Shown here in pieces: positions 1-6,701 of a DNA stretch of 64,000 bases. Origin of the DNA: UBA6224 sp963730375 (GTDB lineage: Bacteria > Patescibacteriota > Saccharimonadia > Saccharimonadales > UBA4665); the NCBI GenBank assembly GCA_963730375.1, contig CAVSRJ010000001.1:434001-498000 (forward strand), read 5' to 3'. Each line of letters starts with the position of its first letter. Within the stretch, counting starts at the first letter, position 1. Below the pieces are notes generated by a model. That model searched no databases, was not told the DNA's origin, and saw only the letters and a program-made list of their open reading frames with translations. The translations under genes and the position numbers were made by a program.

Positions 1-19
1 TTTACGCAAATTGCATGCA

Positions 20-150
20 TAAGCGGTTAGAAAGTTCGCAGGGCCATCCGGGACTCGCCATGCACCGCGAGCGCAAAAATGCGCTGCGTAGTGCAACCGG
101 CTCCCATGGTCGCCGGAAGGTCCGGGGTTTGCCACTGGCAAACCCATTCG
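20..150. other. unassigned hairpin-rich region with tRNA-end-like pieces
   Basis: No convincing protein is seen here. The stretch holds a perfect 9-bp hairpin (GGGTTTGCC-act-GGCAAACCC, about 126-146) and a GC-rich hairpin around 80-103. Bases 41-57 resemble, on the minus strand, the 3' end of the tRNA-Lys at 1471-1543 (about 16 of 19 bases alike), and 148-160 read on the plus strand also look like a tRNA T-loop, but neither folds into a complete tRNA. It could be the end of a structured RNA that starts outside the window, or debris of tRNA ends. Antisense open frames here are most likely incidental. Confidence 0.25.
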
Positions 151-173
151 AGTCCCATCTGATCCGCGCCAAT

Positions 174-201
174 AGAAAAACCCCGACTAAACTGTCGGGG
201 C
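174..201 (-). terminator. intrinsic terminator of the HAD phosphatase gene
   Basis: The stem CCCCGAC/GTCGGGG (181-187, 194-200) with a 6-base loop is followed, in the minus direction, by a run of T (complement of A176-180). It lies about 47 bases after the stop codon of the minus-strand gene at 248-862. Confidence 0.75.
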
Positions 202-247
202 ATTTCTATGGAGGGGTATATGTATCGCTGTTGCAACCGAAATCAGG

Positions 248-862
248 TTAATTCAAAAGGATTTTGCTAACAGCATCCCAATCTTTACAGCGAACTATCC
301 CGTCAATCAAGGTTTGTTGGCGATTCCACCCGTAGTTTCCAAATAAGATTGCTTTTATGCCTACTTCTGCCGCTAGCTCACAATGTCCAAAGCTATCATC
401 AATTAAATAACTAGCACCAATTTCAGTACAAATTTTTGCTTTTGTAGCTTTACCATCAGCGCCCCACAAGGGTACAAAGTGAACTTCATTAAATATATCT
501 GGATAGTGTAGAGCTAGTGATTCGTGGGTCATTGTGACGCCACGCTGGTCCCTGGCTGTTACAATAACTAATTCATAAGTTTTCCTTAATTCTTGCAGTA
601 CTCGCAATGCACCATCAATAGGTTTTAAGTTTTCTTTGTAGGTTGAAACTACAAATTTTTCATACATATCATTGGTTTCTTCTGGACTCTTATCCCATAT
701 ACGTTCCCAGTAGTTATTGAATGGGCCTACAGTTAAATAGTCTTCGGCAGTGTGCTTAAATCCATAAGTGTCGTTCATAAATAAACGAACAGCCGTATTT
801 TCATCAAACAATGTGTCATCAGCATCTACTGCTAGTATATTTGTTGTCATCGTCTTAATCAT
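248..862 (-). CDS. HAD-superfamily hydrolase, 5'(3')-deoxyribonucleotidase-like
   Basis: Predicted soluble phosphohydrolase of 204 residues, about the size of small HAD nucleotidases. Motif I is AVDADDT, with the nucleophile D13 and the acid D15. Motif II is the Thr in VIVTAR (T102). Lysines at 141 and 143 fit motif III and DDS (155-157) fits motif IV. The 5'(3')-nucleotidase family removes phosphate from (deoxy)nucleoside monophosphates; the exact substrate is inferred. The next gene upstream on the same strand is a cytidine-deaminase-like gene, which supports a role in nucleotide salvage, but a terminator lies between them. The start could instead be the internal Met at residue 6. The family is fairly sure, the substrate is not. 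Confidence 0.75.
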   Translation of the reverse strand: MIKTMTTNILAVDADDTLFDENTAVRLFMNDTYGFKHTAEDYLTVGPFNNYWERIWDKSPEETNDMYEKFVVSTYKENLKPIDGALRVLQELRKTYELVIVTARDQRGVTMTHESLALHYPDIFNEVHFVPLWGADGKATKAKICTEIGASYLIDDSFGHCELAAEVGIKAILFGNYGWNRQQTLIDGIVRCKDWDAVSKILLN

Positions 863-870
863 AACAAATT

Positions 871-898
871 AAAAAGACTCCTGGTACGGAGTCTTTTA
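871..898 (-). terminator. intrinsic terminator after the deaminase gene
   Basis: A 10-bp stem AAAAGACTCC/GGAGTCTTTT (872-881, 88-97 of the same line) with loop TGGTAC. In the minus direction it ends in a T-run, so it should terminate transcription of the gene at 984-1391. The arms carry A and T runs on both sides, so it may work both ways. Confidence 0.75.
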
Positions 899-983
899 AG
901 CATAAGCAAATTGGAGGGCCTTGTGCTACGCTATTGCAACTAAATTGCGGTCTGAAACGAAATTATTTATTGCCGACGTCTGA

Positions 984-1391
984 TTACAAGAAAGCGTAAG
1001 GCATTAACTCTTCAGCGTTAACCTTTTCCAAAACGCCATCCTTATCAACAATGACACTAAGCGGAGTATTGTAACTAAAAAGTTGCCTGCACAATCCGCA
1101 ACCATTTACGACCTGGTACGTATCGGTATCTTTTAGATACTTTACGCCGACAATGGTGTCAAATTCACTTTCACCATCATTCAGCGCCGCGTAAATAGCG
1201 GTCAGTTCACCGCAAGTGCTCACATTACGCACCCGATATTTGAGATTAATACCGGTATATACTTTTCCGCTCTTGGTTCGTAGCGCCCCCGCAATGCTTA
1301 TAAAGTCATCTTGAAAACGCTCTTTAGCGTGCTTACTGGCAATTCTGACTAGCTCAATGTCATCTTGGCTTAGCTTTGATTGGTCTTGCAT
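984..1391 (-). CDS. cytidine/blasticidin-type deaminase family protein
   Basis: A 135-residue zinc deaminase. The zinc site is visible as C60-G-E62 (STCGELTA) followed by C98-x-x-C101 (NGCGLCRQ). This is the Cys-x-Glu ... Cys-x-x-Cys pattern of the cytidine and blasticidin-S deaminase families, with Cys rather than His as first ligand. The family hydrolyses the exocyclic amino group of cytidine-like substrates, and E62 would be the proton shuttle. Length fits homotetrameric cytidine deaminases. The likely role is pyrimidine salvage, in keeping with a host-dependent cell; whether it prefers cytidine or another base cannot be told from sequence. It ends just before a terminator. Confidence 0.8.
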   Translation of the reverse strand: MQDQSKLSQDDIELVRIASKHAKERFQDDFISIAGALRTKSGKVYTGINLKYRVRNVSTCGELTAIYAALNDGESEFDTIVGVKYLKDTDTYQVVNGCGLCRQLFSYNTPLSVIVDKDGVLEKVNAEELMPYAFL

Positions 1392-1466
1392 AGCTAGCAG
1401 TATAACAAAAAGAGCTGCAACCAGCTATCATGTTTTTCAAACAGTTATATTGTTGTGCGAAATACT

Positions 1467-1543
1467 TGGAGGGCCATCTGGGACTCGAACCCAGGACACG
1501 TGGCTTAAGAGGCCACTGCTCTAACCAGCTGAGCTAATGGCCC
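1467..1543 (-). tRNA. tRNA-Lys(CUU)
   Basis: The minus strand folds as a complete cloverleaf: acceptor GGGCCAT/ATGGCCC, D-arm, anticodon stem GTGGC/GCCAC with loop CTCTTAA (anticodon CTT), 5-base variable loop, and T-arm CTGGG-TTCGAGT-CCCAG. CCA is encoded at 1469-1467. The discriminator base reads T (U73), which is unusual because bacterial tRNA-Lys normally has A. Confidence 0.93.
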
Positions 1544-1669
1544 GCGCTTGGCGGGCAGTGACAGGATACCCTGTTACAGGAGAAAAGTGTAGCAAATTAC
1601 CTCTGTTTTATCAAGAGGGTTACTGCGTCTGATATAGTGAAGGCATAAACAGTAAAAGGATGCGCAACC

Positions 1670-2101
1670 ATGAACAACGATAAACCACTACAATTTAACG
1701 GCACACCGGGCGGCTATTTTGTCGTATTCTTGGTATCGCTCGTGATGTCCTATATCCCATTCTTCGGGTGGGCATTTATGCTGAACTATGTGTCTGAATG
1801 GTTTGCCGACAACAGTCTCGTCAATGGCAAAAAGGTTGCCTACAGGGCAGGCTATGGTGAATCCCTGAAGTTTATCTTCGTTAACACATTACTGCTCATT
1901 GTAACCCTGGGTATTTATATGTTCTGGTTTTACCCCAAGATGTACCGCTATGTTGTGGATCATGTAAGCTACGCAACCGAGGCTGCTCCTGTCGCGGCAG
2001 CAGCTCCAGCTCCAACCGCCCCAGAGCAAAGTGTCCCACAAACACCCGACCAGCCAGAAGTGGTCGAAGCCAAAAGCGACGACTCTCAACCATCGGCCTA
2101 G
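1670..2101 (+). CDS. small membrane protein, DUF898-like
   Basis: A 143-residue protein. It opens with a LQFNGTPGGYF segment, then a first membrane helix (about 16-40) and a second (about 65-88, FIFVNTLLLIVTLGIYMFW). The glycine-rich start and the LLIVTLGIY...W motif resemble DUF898/YjgN membrane proteins, whose function is unknown. The last 40 residues are Ala/Pro/Glu-rich and probably disordered and cytoplasmic. It stands alone between tRNA-Lys and folD. The family call rests on motif resemblance only. Confidence 0.6.
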   Translation: MNNDKPLQFNGTPGGYFVVFLVSLVMSYIPFFGWAFMLNYVSEWFADNSLVNGKKVAYRAGYGESLKFIFVNTLLLIVTLGIYMFWFYPKMYRYVVDHVSYATEAAPVAAAAPAPTAPEQSVPQTPDQPEVVEAKSDDSQPSA

Positions 2102-2124
2102 TATCGAACAGAGGTAGAATCTGC

Positions 2125-2130
2125 TACAAT
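2125..2130 (+). promoter_or_regulatory. -10 box 7 nt before folD start (leaderless)
   Basis: TACAAT ends 7 nt before the GTG start of folD at 2138, so a transcript would begin at or next to the start codon. No Shine-Dalgarno sequence is present and no clear -35 box is seen. Confidence 0.5.
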
Positions 2131-2137
2131 TAGCGGC

Positions 2138-2971
2138 GTGAAGCTACTAAATGGTTTAGAGTTGGCTGGATTTATAAAAGAACGGCAGGCAAAACAGGTG
2201 CGTGGCCTGCGTCAAGCCATGGGTGTGAGCCCCAAGCTTGCTATTGTGGTGGCAAAAGACGATCCGGTTATCGAGACGTACATGCGACTAAAAAAGCGTT
2301 ACGGCGATGATATCCAGATCGATGTCGACATACACCGAGTCGAGCAGGCTGAGGCTCCAGCGCTGATCCAGCAGCTCAATCAAGACGAGTCCGTACACGG
2401 CATTATTGTGCAGCTGCCATTGCAAAACCCGGAGGAGACCGATGATATCGTGAACCTGGTGGCGCCAGAAAAGGATGTTGACGCCCTGGGCGTAAATGCG
2501 ACCTTTGAACCAGCCACGCCCATGGCTATTCTGTGGCTTTTGGCCGGCTACAACGTCGAACTGCGAGGCAGGAAAGTGCTGCTGGTGGGTCGGGGTAAAT
2601 TAGTCGGTGCACCACTCGAAAAAATCTTGCAGACGATGGATGTGGACGTCGAGACCGTAGGTCGAGAAGTCGACGATCTGTCCAGCCACACCCAGGAAGC
2701 CGATATTATCATCACCGCCACCGGTAGCCCGGCAATTTTGTATGCCGATATGATCCGGCATGATGCAGTTGTCGTTGACGCAGGTGTAGCTAGTGAATCC
2801 GGCAAGACAGTTGGTGATTTGGCACCGGATGTGTATGAGCGGGATGATTTGACCATCACGCCGCAAAAGGGTGGTGTCGGTCCACTGACCGTCTGCGCGT
2901 TGTTCGATAACGTAATTCGCGCCGCCAGAGGCGCGGCTGAACGCGCTGAGTCAGAGCAGGGAATACTATGA
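2138..2971 (+). CDS. folD: bifunctional methylenetetrahydrofolate dehydrogenase/cyclohydrolase
   Basis: A cytosolic enzyme of 277 residues, the normal FolD length. It interconverts 5,10-methylene-, methenyl- and 10-formyl-tetrahydrofolate using NADP(+). The catalytic YxxxK pair is visible (Y48, K52), as are HGIIVQLPLQ, the DVDALG segment, and the nucleotide-binding turn GRGKLVGAP (151-159; GRS is usual in the family). The GTG start is set by a -10 box 7 nt upstream. The stop overlaps the start of murI (ATGA at 2968-2971), so the two are translationally coupled. A lone FolD fits one-carbon units used for tRNA formylation or thymidylate rather than full purine synthesis; this is inference. Confidence 0.95.
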   Translation: MKLLNGLELAGFIKERQAKQVRGLRQAMGVSPKLAIVVAKDDPVIETYMRLKKRYGDDIQIDVDIHRVEQAEAPALIQQLNQDESVHGIIVQLPLQNPEETDDIVNLVAPEKDVDALGVNATFEPATPMAILWLLAGYNVELRGRKVLLVGRGKLVGAPLEKILQTMDVDVETVGREVDDLSSHTQEADIIITATGSPAILYADMIRHDAVVVDAGVASESGKTVGDLAPDVYERDDLTITPQKGGVGPLTVCALFDNVIRAARGAAERAESEQGIL

Positions 2972-3615
2972 AGATAGGCGTATTTGACTCCGGTATCGGT
3001 GGTAAGAGTGTCGCCAACGCCATAGAGGCGGTACTTCCGCAGGCAGAGATACTATTTCGTGACGACCGTAAACATCTGCCATACGGCACGAAGCCGATGG
3101 AAGAGGTCTTTGAATACGTCACGCCCATTATCGCTGAGCTGGAACGAGAAAAGGTCGATGTTATCGTCATTGCCTGTAACACCGTCAGTACGAACTTGAT
3201 GGACGCTTTGCGCCACCGATTCAATGTGCCGATGATAGCCGTCGAGCCACTCATTGAGCAGGCGGCACGCATATCCAAATCTGGCCGAATTGTGGTCTGC
3301 GCCACCCCCGCAACACTCACTAGCAAGCGCTATCGAGAGCTCAAACGGCAGTTTGCTAATGGCGTCGCAGTCATCGAGCCGGATTGTAGCGACTGGGCGT
3401 ATCTGATAGAGCAAAACCAGATGAATGCCTCACTTATCAAGGCCTGTGTGGAGCCTGGCATAAACCTGGGCGCCGATGTCATTGTGCTGGGCTGCACACA
3501 CTATCACTGGATAGAACGACAAATTCAGATCATTGCGGGTGCGGGTGTTCAGGTGATTCAGCCGGAGCAGATGATTATTAGCCAACTTCGCGCAATGCTG
3601 CTACCAGTTTCTTGA
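2968..3615 (+). CDS. murI: glutamate racemase
   Basis: Interconverts L- and D-glutamate to supply D-Glu for peptidoglycan. The two catalytic cysteines of the Asp/Glu racemase family are present: C70 in VIACNTVST and C175 in VLGCTHY. The N-terminal DSGIGG substrate loop and LPYG also match. At 215 residues it is shorter than most MurI (about 260). The tail overlaps the 3' end of murD on the opposite strand by 38 bases. Start codon overlaps the folD stop. The neighbouring murD makes sense because MurD adds D-Glu to UDP-MurNAc-L-Ala. Confidence 0.92.
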   Translation: MKIGVFDSGIGGKSVANAIEAVLPQAEILFRDDRKHLPYGTKPMEEVFEYVTPIIAELEREKVDVIVIACNTVSTNLMDALRHRFNVPMIAVEPLIEQAARISKSGRIVVCATPATLTSKRYRELKRQFANGVAVIEPDCSDWAYLIEQNQMNASLIKACVEPGINLGADVIVLGCTHYHWIERQIQIIAGAGVQVIQPEQMIISQLRAMLLPVS

Positions 3616-4882
3616 ACTGTTCGCCGCGATCTTTGTAATTTTTGAACATACCAAAGCTGGCGCAGCCAGTTGACAGTAATACGACATCGCCCGGCTGGGC
3701 CACTTCAGTGCAGATAGCAAAGGCGGATTCTAGTGTCTCCCCGCCCAGGCTGATGTCGGTAAAGCCGGCGCGTTGTAGCGCCGTGATGATTTTTGCGCCG
3801 GTTTCGCCGATAATGACAGCGCGCCGGACATTGTTGTTTGCGACCACATCTGCCAGGACATCATATTCGGCTCCTTTGTCAGAGCCACCCAGTATGACGA
3901 CCTTTGGTTCCTGAAATGCTTCTATCGCGACGGCCGCCGTCTCTGGTGTAGTGCCAAAACTATCGTCATAATATTTCACTCCGCCAACTTCTCGGACAAA
4001 TTCTAGTCTGTGCTCCAGCCCGCTGAATGAAGTGAGAACTTTCTTGATCGCTTTGGCATCCGGGGCAACTTGCCAGACGGCGGTGATGGCGGCGCAGGCA
4101 TTTTGCCAGTTGTGCGGACCGATGAGTTTAAGGTCGCTAGTGGCACAAATAGTCTGTTCATTGATGCGAATCCAGCCATCCTCGACATGGGCTCCTGGCT
4201 CGGCGAAGAACGGTATTTGGTGGCCATTGCCAGCTTCGGCAATCGACTGGGACACTTCGTTACCAGCGAGTGATATTGCGATATCGTCGCTATTTTGCAG
4301 GGCAAACATTCGGGATTTCGCCGCTACATAGTCGTCCATGTCGGCGTGCCAGTTGAGATGTTCGGGGACGACCATCAGGCAGACGCCAATGTGTGGGGCG
4401 TACTGCATGTCACTCAGTTGGAAGCTCGATAGCTCCAACACCACCCAGGAGTCACGGTGCAGCTTAGGCAGGAAATCCAGGACGGGGATGCCAATATTAC
4501 CTCCGATAAACACATGTTTGCCGGCTGCATCGAGCATGTTGGCAATCAGCGAGCTAGTCGTGCCTTTGCCTTTGGTGCCGGTCACGGCGATGATGTTTTG
4601 CGTTGGCGTAGCCCGAAAAAATTCATTGATCTGCGTGGTTATTTTCGTGTCTATACCCGGGTTTTGCTGCAGGATGGCGCGAGGCGGTAATCCGGCCGTG
4701 CGCACAATCAGGTCATATTCATCAAGGTTTTCCAGATAGTGTTCGCCCAGCGAGGACGCCGCACCTTTCGGCACTTCGATGTCTGTTTTTTGGTCACAGA
4801 TAGTAATGTCGTGACCCTGGGCCGCAAAGTATTTATAACTACTGCGTCCTTCGGTGTCGAATCCGACGATGGCAACCTTCAT
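3578..4882 (-). CDS. murD: UDP-N-acetylmuramoyl-L-alanine:D-glutamate ligase
   Basis: A 434-residue cytoplasmic Mur ligase that adds D-glutamate to UDP-MurNAc-L-Ala using ATP. Order of domains: N-terminal UDP-binding Rossmann fold (VAIVGFDTEGRSS), central ATPase with VTGTKGKGTTSS (100-111), VLELSSFQLS and the EHLNWH region, then the C-terminal domain starting at LEHRLEFV with YYDDSFGTTPE and LGGSDKG. Convergent with murI, so the two genes for the D-Glu step overlap tail to tail by 38 bases. Upstream on the same strand after a short gap is the next gene cluster (receiver protein). Confidence 0.95.
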   Translation of the reverse strand: MKVAIVGFDTEGRSSYKYFAAQGHDITICDQKTDIEVPKGAASSLGEHYLENLDEYDLIVRTAGLPPRAILQQNPGIDTKITTQINEFFRATPTQNIIAVTGTKGKGTTSSLIANMLDAAGKHVFIGGNIGIPVLDFLPKLHRDSWVVLELSSFQLSDMQYAPHIGVCLMVVPEHLNWHADMDDYVAAKSRMFALQNSDDIAISLAGNEVSQSIAEAGNGHQIPFFAEPGAHVEDGWIRINEQTICATSDLKLIGPHNWQNACAAITAVWQVAPDAKAIKKVLTSFSGLEHRLEFVREVGGVKYYDDSFGTTPETAAVAIEAFQEPKVVILGGSDKGAEYDVLADVVANNNVRRAVIIGETGAKIITALQRAGFTDISLGGETLESAFAICTEVAQPGDVVLLSTGCASFGMFKNYKDRGEQFKKLVAALREVG

Positions 4883-4910
4883 ATGGAGGTATTATGACAC
4901 GAAGAGAGAG

Positions 4911-5279
4911 CTAAGCCGACACTGTTTTCTTGATAACTTCGGCAACCTGACGAGGTGTCATGTCTGCCTTTAGAATAACGGCGCTCACATTTAGATTACG
5001 AACGCTGGGCGGAATCTCTTGTTCACCCTTGTTGGTCAGGATGACGACCTTGATATCTTTTCCCCAGCTCGTCTTGCGTAGCGCAGCCAGCATCTCATCG
5101 CCGGTCATTTCCGGCATCATCAGATCAAGCAGGATAATGTCAGGCTTCATCTTCTCGACGAGCTCCAGGCCGAGTTTGCCGTTGTCGGCAGTCTCTACAT
5201 CAAAGCCTTCCGCCTCGAACTTGAAGCGGTACATTTGGGAAATAGCTTGGTCATCTTCAACAATTGCAACTTTAGTCAT
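4911..5279 (-). CDS. stand-alone response-regulator receiver protein
   Basis: A single CheY-like receiver domain of 122 residues with no output domain. The acidic pocket E8-D9-D10, phosphoacceptor D52 (LLDLMMP), T82 and K104 are all present, so it should be phosphorylatable. The start used is the Met of MTKVAIVEDD; the frame is open further upstream but a -10 box TATGAT (5286-5291 on the complementary strand) lies only 6 nt before this ATG. It is a paralogue of the receiver at 5648-6022. No kinase is adjacent, so the partner is unknown; the histidine kinase at 9.4 kb is the nearest candidate. Confidence 0.85.
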   Translation of the reverse strand: MTKVAIVEDDQAISQMYRFKFEAEGFDVETADNGKLGLELVEKMKPDIILLDLMMPEMTGDEMLAALRKTSWGKDIKVVILTNKGEQEIPPSVRNLNVSAVILKADMTPRQVAEVIKKTVSA

Positions 5280-5317
5280 AGAACCATCATACAGGACTCG
5301 GCAAGAGGGACGTAGCC

Positions 5318-5346
5318 TTGACAAAAACAAACAAAAGTAGTATCAT
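5318..5346 (+). promoter_or_regulatory. sigma70-type promoter, leaderless
   Basis: TTGACA (5318-5323), 17-nt spacer, TATCAT (5341-5346), then 8 nt to the ATG at 5355. This is the clearest complete promoter showing that transcription starts at the initiation codon. Confidence 0.75.
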
Positions 5347-5354
5347 TAAAAACC

Positions 5355-5651
5355 ATGAAATATACTGAATATGAATCAGTACAAAAACAGGAACAGGATG
5401 AGCGTCGTGACCTGGGAGTTCGCCACTACGTCGCAGGAGCATTGATAGGTGCGGCAGCAGTTACTTCTGCGGTGGTAATCCTGGCTAACCAAGAACCTGA
5501 CGGAAATCATGTGGACGTAGACGTGCACCAAATCGAAGAAATGGTCGGCGTAAATACGCCATCAGTACGTGGGATGGGCGTTGCTGAAATACCATCTAGT
5601 GCAAGTCCCGCCGACCTACCGGCAGAGCAATCGAACTTCATACGACTCTAG
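5355..5651 (+). CDS. small single-pass membrane protein of unknown function
   Basis: A 98-residue protein not recognised as any family. A charged N-terminus rich in Glu/Gln/Arg (1-23) is followed by one membrane helix at about 25-45 (AGALIGAAAVTSAVVILA), then an acidic tail. A near-consensus promoter sits immediately upstream and implies a leaderless mRNA. It lies between two paralogous receiver genes on the opposite strand, and its stop overlaps the downstream receiver's stop by 4 bases. Position suggests a link with those regulators, but nothing in the sequence proves it. Confidence 0.6.
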   Translation: MKYTEYESVQKQEQDERRDLGVRHYVAGALIGAAAVTSAVVILANQEPDGNHVDVDVHQIEEMVGVNTPSVRGMGVAEIPSSASPADLPAEQSNFIRL

Positions 5652-6022
5652 GTTTCGCCTAGAATCTCACGTGCAACTGAGACCACTTGGGTGGGCGTCT
5701 GATGCGCCTTGACTATGTAGCGGTCAACAGCCAGGAATCGTAAATTACCTGGTGCTTCATCGCGACTGATATTTGTCAGGACGATCACTCTCATTTCGGC
5801 CCCCCAATCTTCGGCGCGAAGCTTTTCGAGCATTTCATCACCGTTCATCACCGGCATACGTAGGTCGAGTAATATAAGGTGTGGCTGGAATTCTTGCGCA
5901 TATACCAGGCCGGCTTCACCATTGTGTGCGACACGTACATCAAATCCTTCGTGTTCGAATTTGAATTCATAGATATCGGCTAACGAAGCGTCGTCTTCTA
6001 CGATAAGAATTTTCTGTGCCAT
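5648..6022 (-). CDS. stand-alone response-regulator receiver protein
   Basis: A 124-residue CheY-like receiver without output domain. E9-D10-D11, D53 (LLDLRMP), T83 and K105 are in place. It is clearly paralogous to the receiver at 4911-5279: both share the IYEFKFE/MYRFKFE stretch after the acidic pocket and the GDEML helix after the phosphoacceptor. Single receivers can act as phosphate shuttles or sinks, or bind a target directly. Divergent from the arginine decarboxylase operon. An AT-rich CAAAAT lies about 7 nt before the start on the minus strand, again compatible with a leaderless mRNA. Confidence 0.85.
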   Translation of the reverse strand: MAQKILIVEDDASLADIYEFKFEHEGFDVRVAHNGEAGLVYAQEFQPHLILLDLRMPVMNGDEMLEKLRAEDWGAEMRVIVLTNISRDEAPGNLRFLAVDRYIVKAHQTPTQVVSVAREILGET

Positions 6023-6056
6023 CGTGTGTATTTTGACAAAAAGTCCAATTAGTGTG

Positions 6057-6085
6057 TTGACATTTTAACAAAAATAGGGTATTAT
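6057..6085 (+). promoter_or_regulatory. promoter of the arginine decarboxylase operon or of a small RNA
   Basis: TTGACA (6057-6062), 17-nt spacer, TATTAT (6080-6085), followed by a short leader ending in a terminator-like hairpin (6109-6157) before the first gene. Confidence 0.75.
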
Positions 6086-6091
6086 GTAAAA

Positions 6092-6157
6092 CAGTTCATT
6101 AGCAGATAAACAGCATCCAACAGGCCCCAAGGGGCCTAGCGGATGCTGTTTTTGTTT
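6092..6157 (+). ncRNA. short structured transcript or attenuator leader
   Basis: From the inferred transcription start near 6092 the RNA runs only about 65 nt before a two-part hairpin: outer stem AACAGCATCC/GGATGCTGTT (6109-6118, 6141-6150), inner stem GGCCCC/GGGGCC (6123-6128, 6131-6136), then TTTGTTT. This is an intrinsic terminator in the plus direction placed between the promoter and the decarboxylase gene. Either the product is an independent small RNA or the hairpin is an attenuator controlling read-through into 6173-9336. No matching riboswitch class is recognised. Confidence 0.45.
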
Positions 6158-6172
6158 ACGTAATAAGGATAT

Positions 6173-6685
6173 ATGGTAACTATGAAAATTCATTTGGCAA
6201 CTGGCATTGGTAGCGGACCCACGACTTTGTCGGCGTTTGACGCTGCGCTTAATGATGCCGGAATTGCAAACTATAACTTATTGCGTCTTAGTTCGGTAAT
6301 CCCCCCTAAAACGGAAATTATTAAGAACAAAAAGGGTATTGACGCTTCTATAATGCCGGGTGGTTGGGGAGACAGGCTTTACGTGGTAATGGCTGAGCAG
6401 CGTGTCGTTAAGCCCAACCAAGAAGCCTGGGCCGGCATTGGCTGGGTTCAGGAAAAAGAGTCAGGCAAGGGGTTGTTCGTTGAGCACGAAGGAACCAGTG
6501 AGTCGGCAGTTCGCGGGGATATCAAGCAAAGCCTCAATGCGTTAATGGCTACTCGTAATGTTGATTTTGGCGAAATTCATATGGAAGTTGTTGGGAAAAC
6601 TTGTACGCACCTGCCGGTCTGCGCGATGGTCGTTGCCGTGTACCAGTCGAGCGACTGGGATAACAAAGCAGATCACCTACGTTAG
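6173..6685 (+). CDS. pyruvoyl-dependent arginine decarboxylase
   Basis: A 170-residue proenzyme of the PvlArgDC family, which converts arginine to agmatine and CO2. The self-cleavage site is LRLSSVIPP: cleavage between S40 and S41 creates the pyruvoyl group on the new alpha-chain N-terminus. The start GIGSGPT, the MPGGWGDRLYVVMAE block and the C-terminal CTHLPVCAMVVAVY block also fit the family. AAGGAT upstream gives a modest ribosome site; the ATG at 6182 is an alternative start. It is first in an apparent operon with two genes of unknown function, so agmatine may be the substrate for what follows. In other organisms the enzyme serves polyamine synthesis or acid stress. Confidence 0.88.
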   Translation: MVTMKIHLATGIGSGPTTLSAFDAALNDAGIANYNLLRLSSVIPPKTEIIKNKKGIDASIMPGGWGDRLYVVMAEQRVVKPNQEAWAGIGWVQEKESGKGLFVEHEGTSESAVRGDIKQSLNALMATRNVDFGEIHMEVVGKTCTHLPVCAMVVAVYQSSDWDNKADHLR

Positions 6686-6701
6686 TTAGAAGGATCTTAT
6701 T

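Noticed and set aside
20..150. tmRNA or complete tRNA at the left edge
   Set aside because: Tried both strands: T-loop-like words are present but stems do not pair, and a clear tmRNA exists at 23.5 kb.
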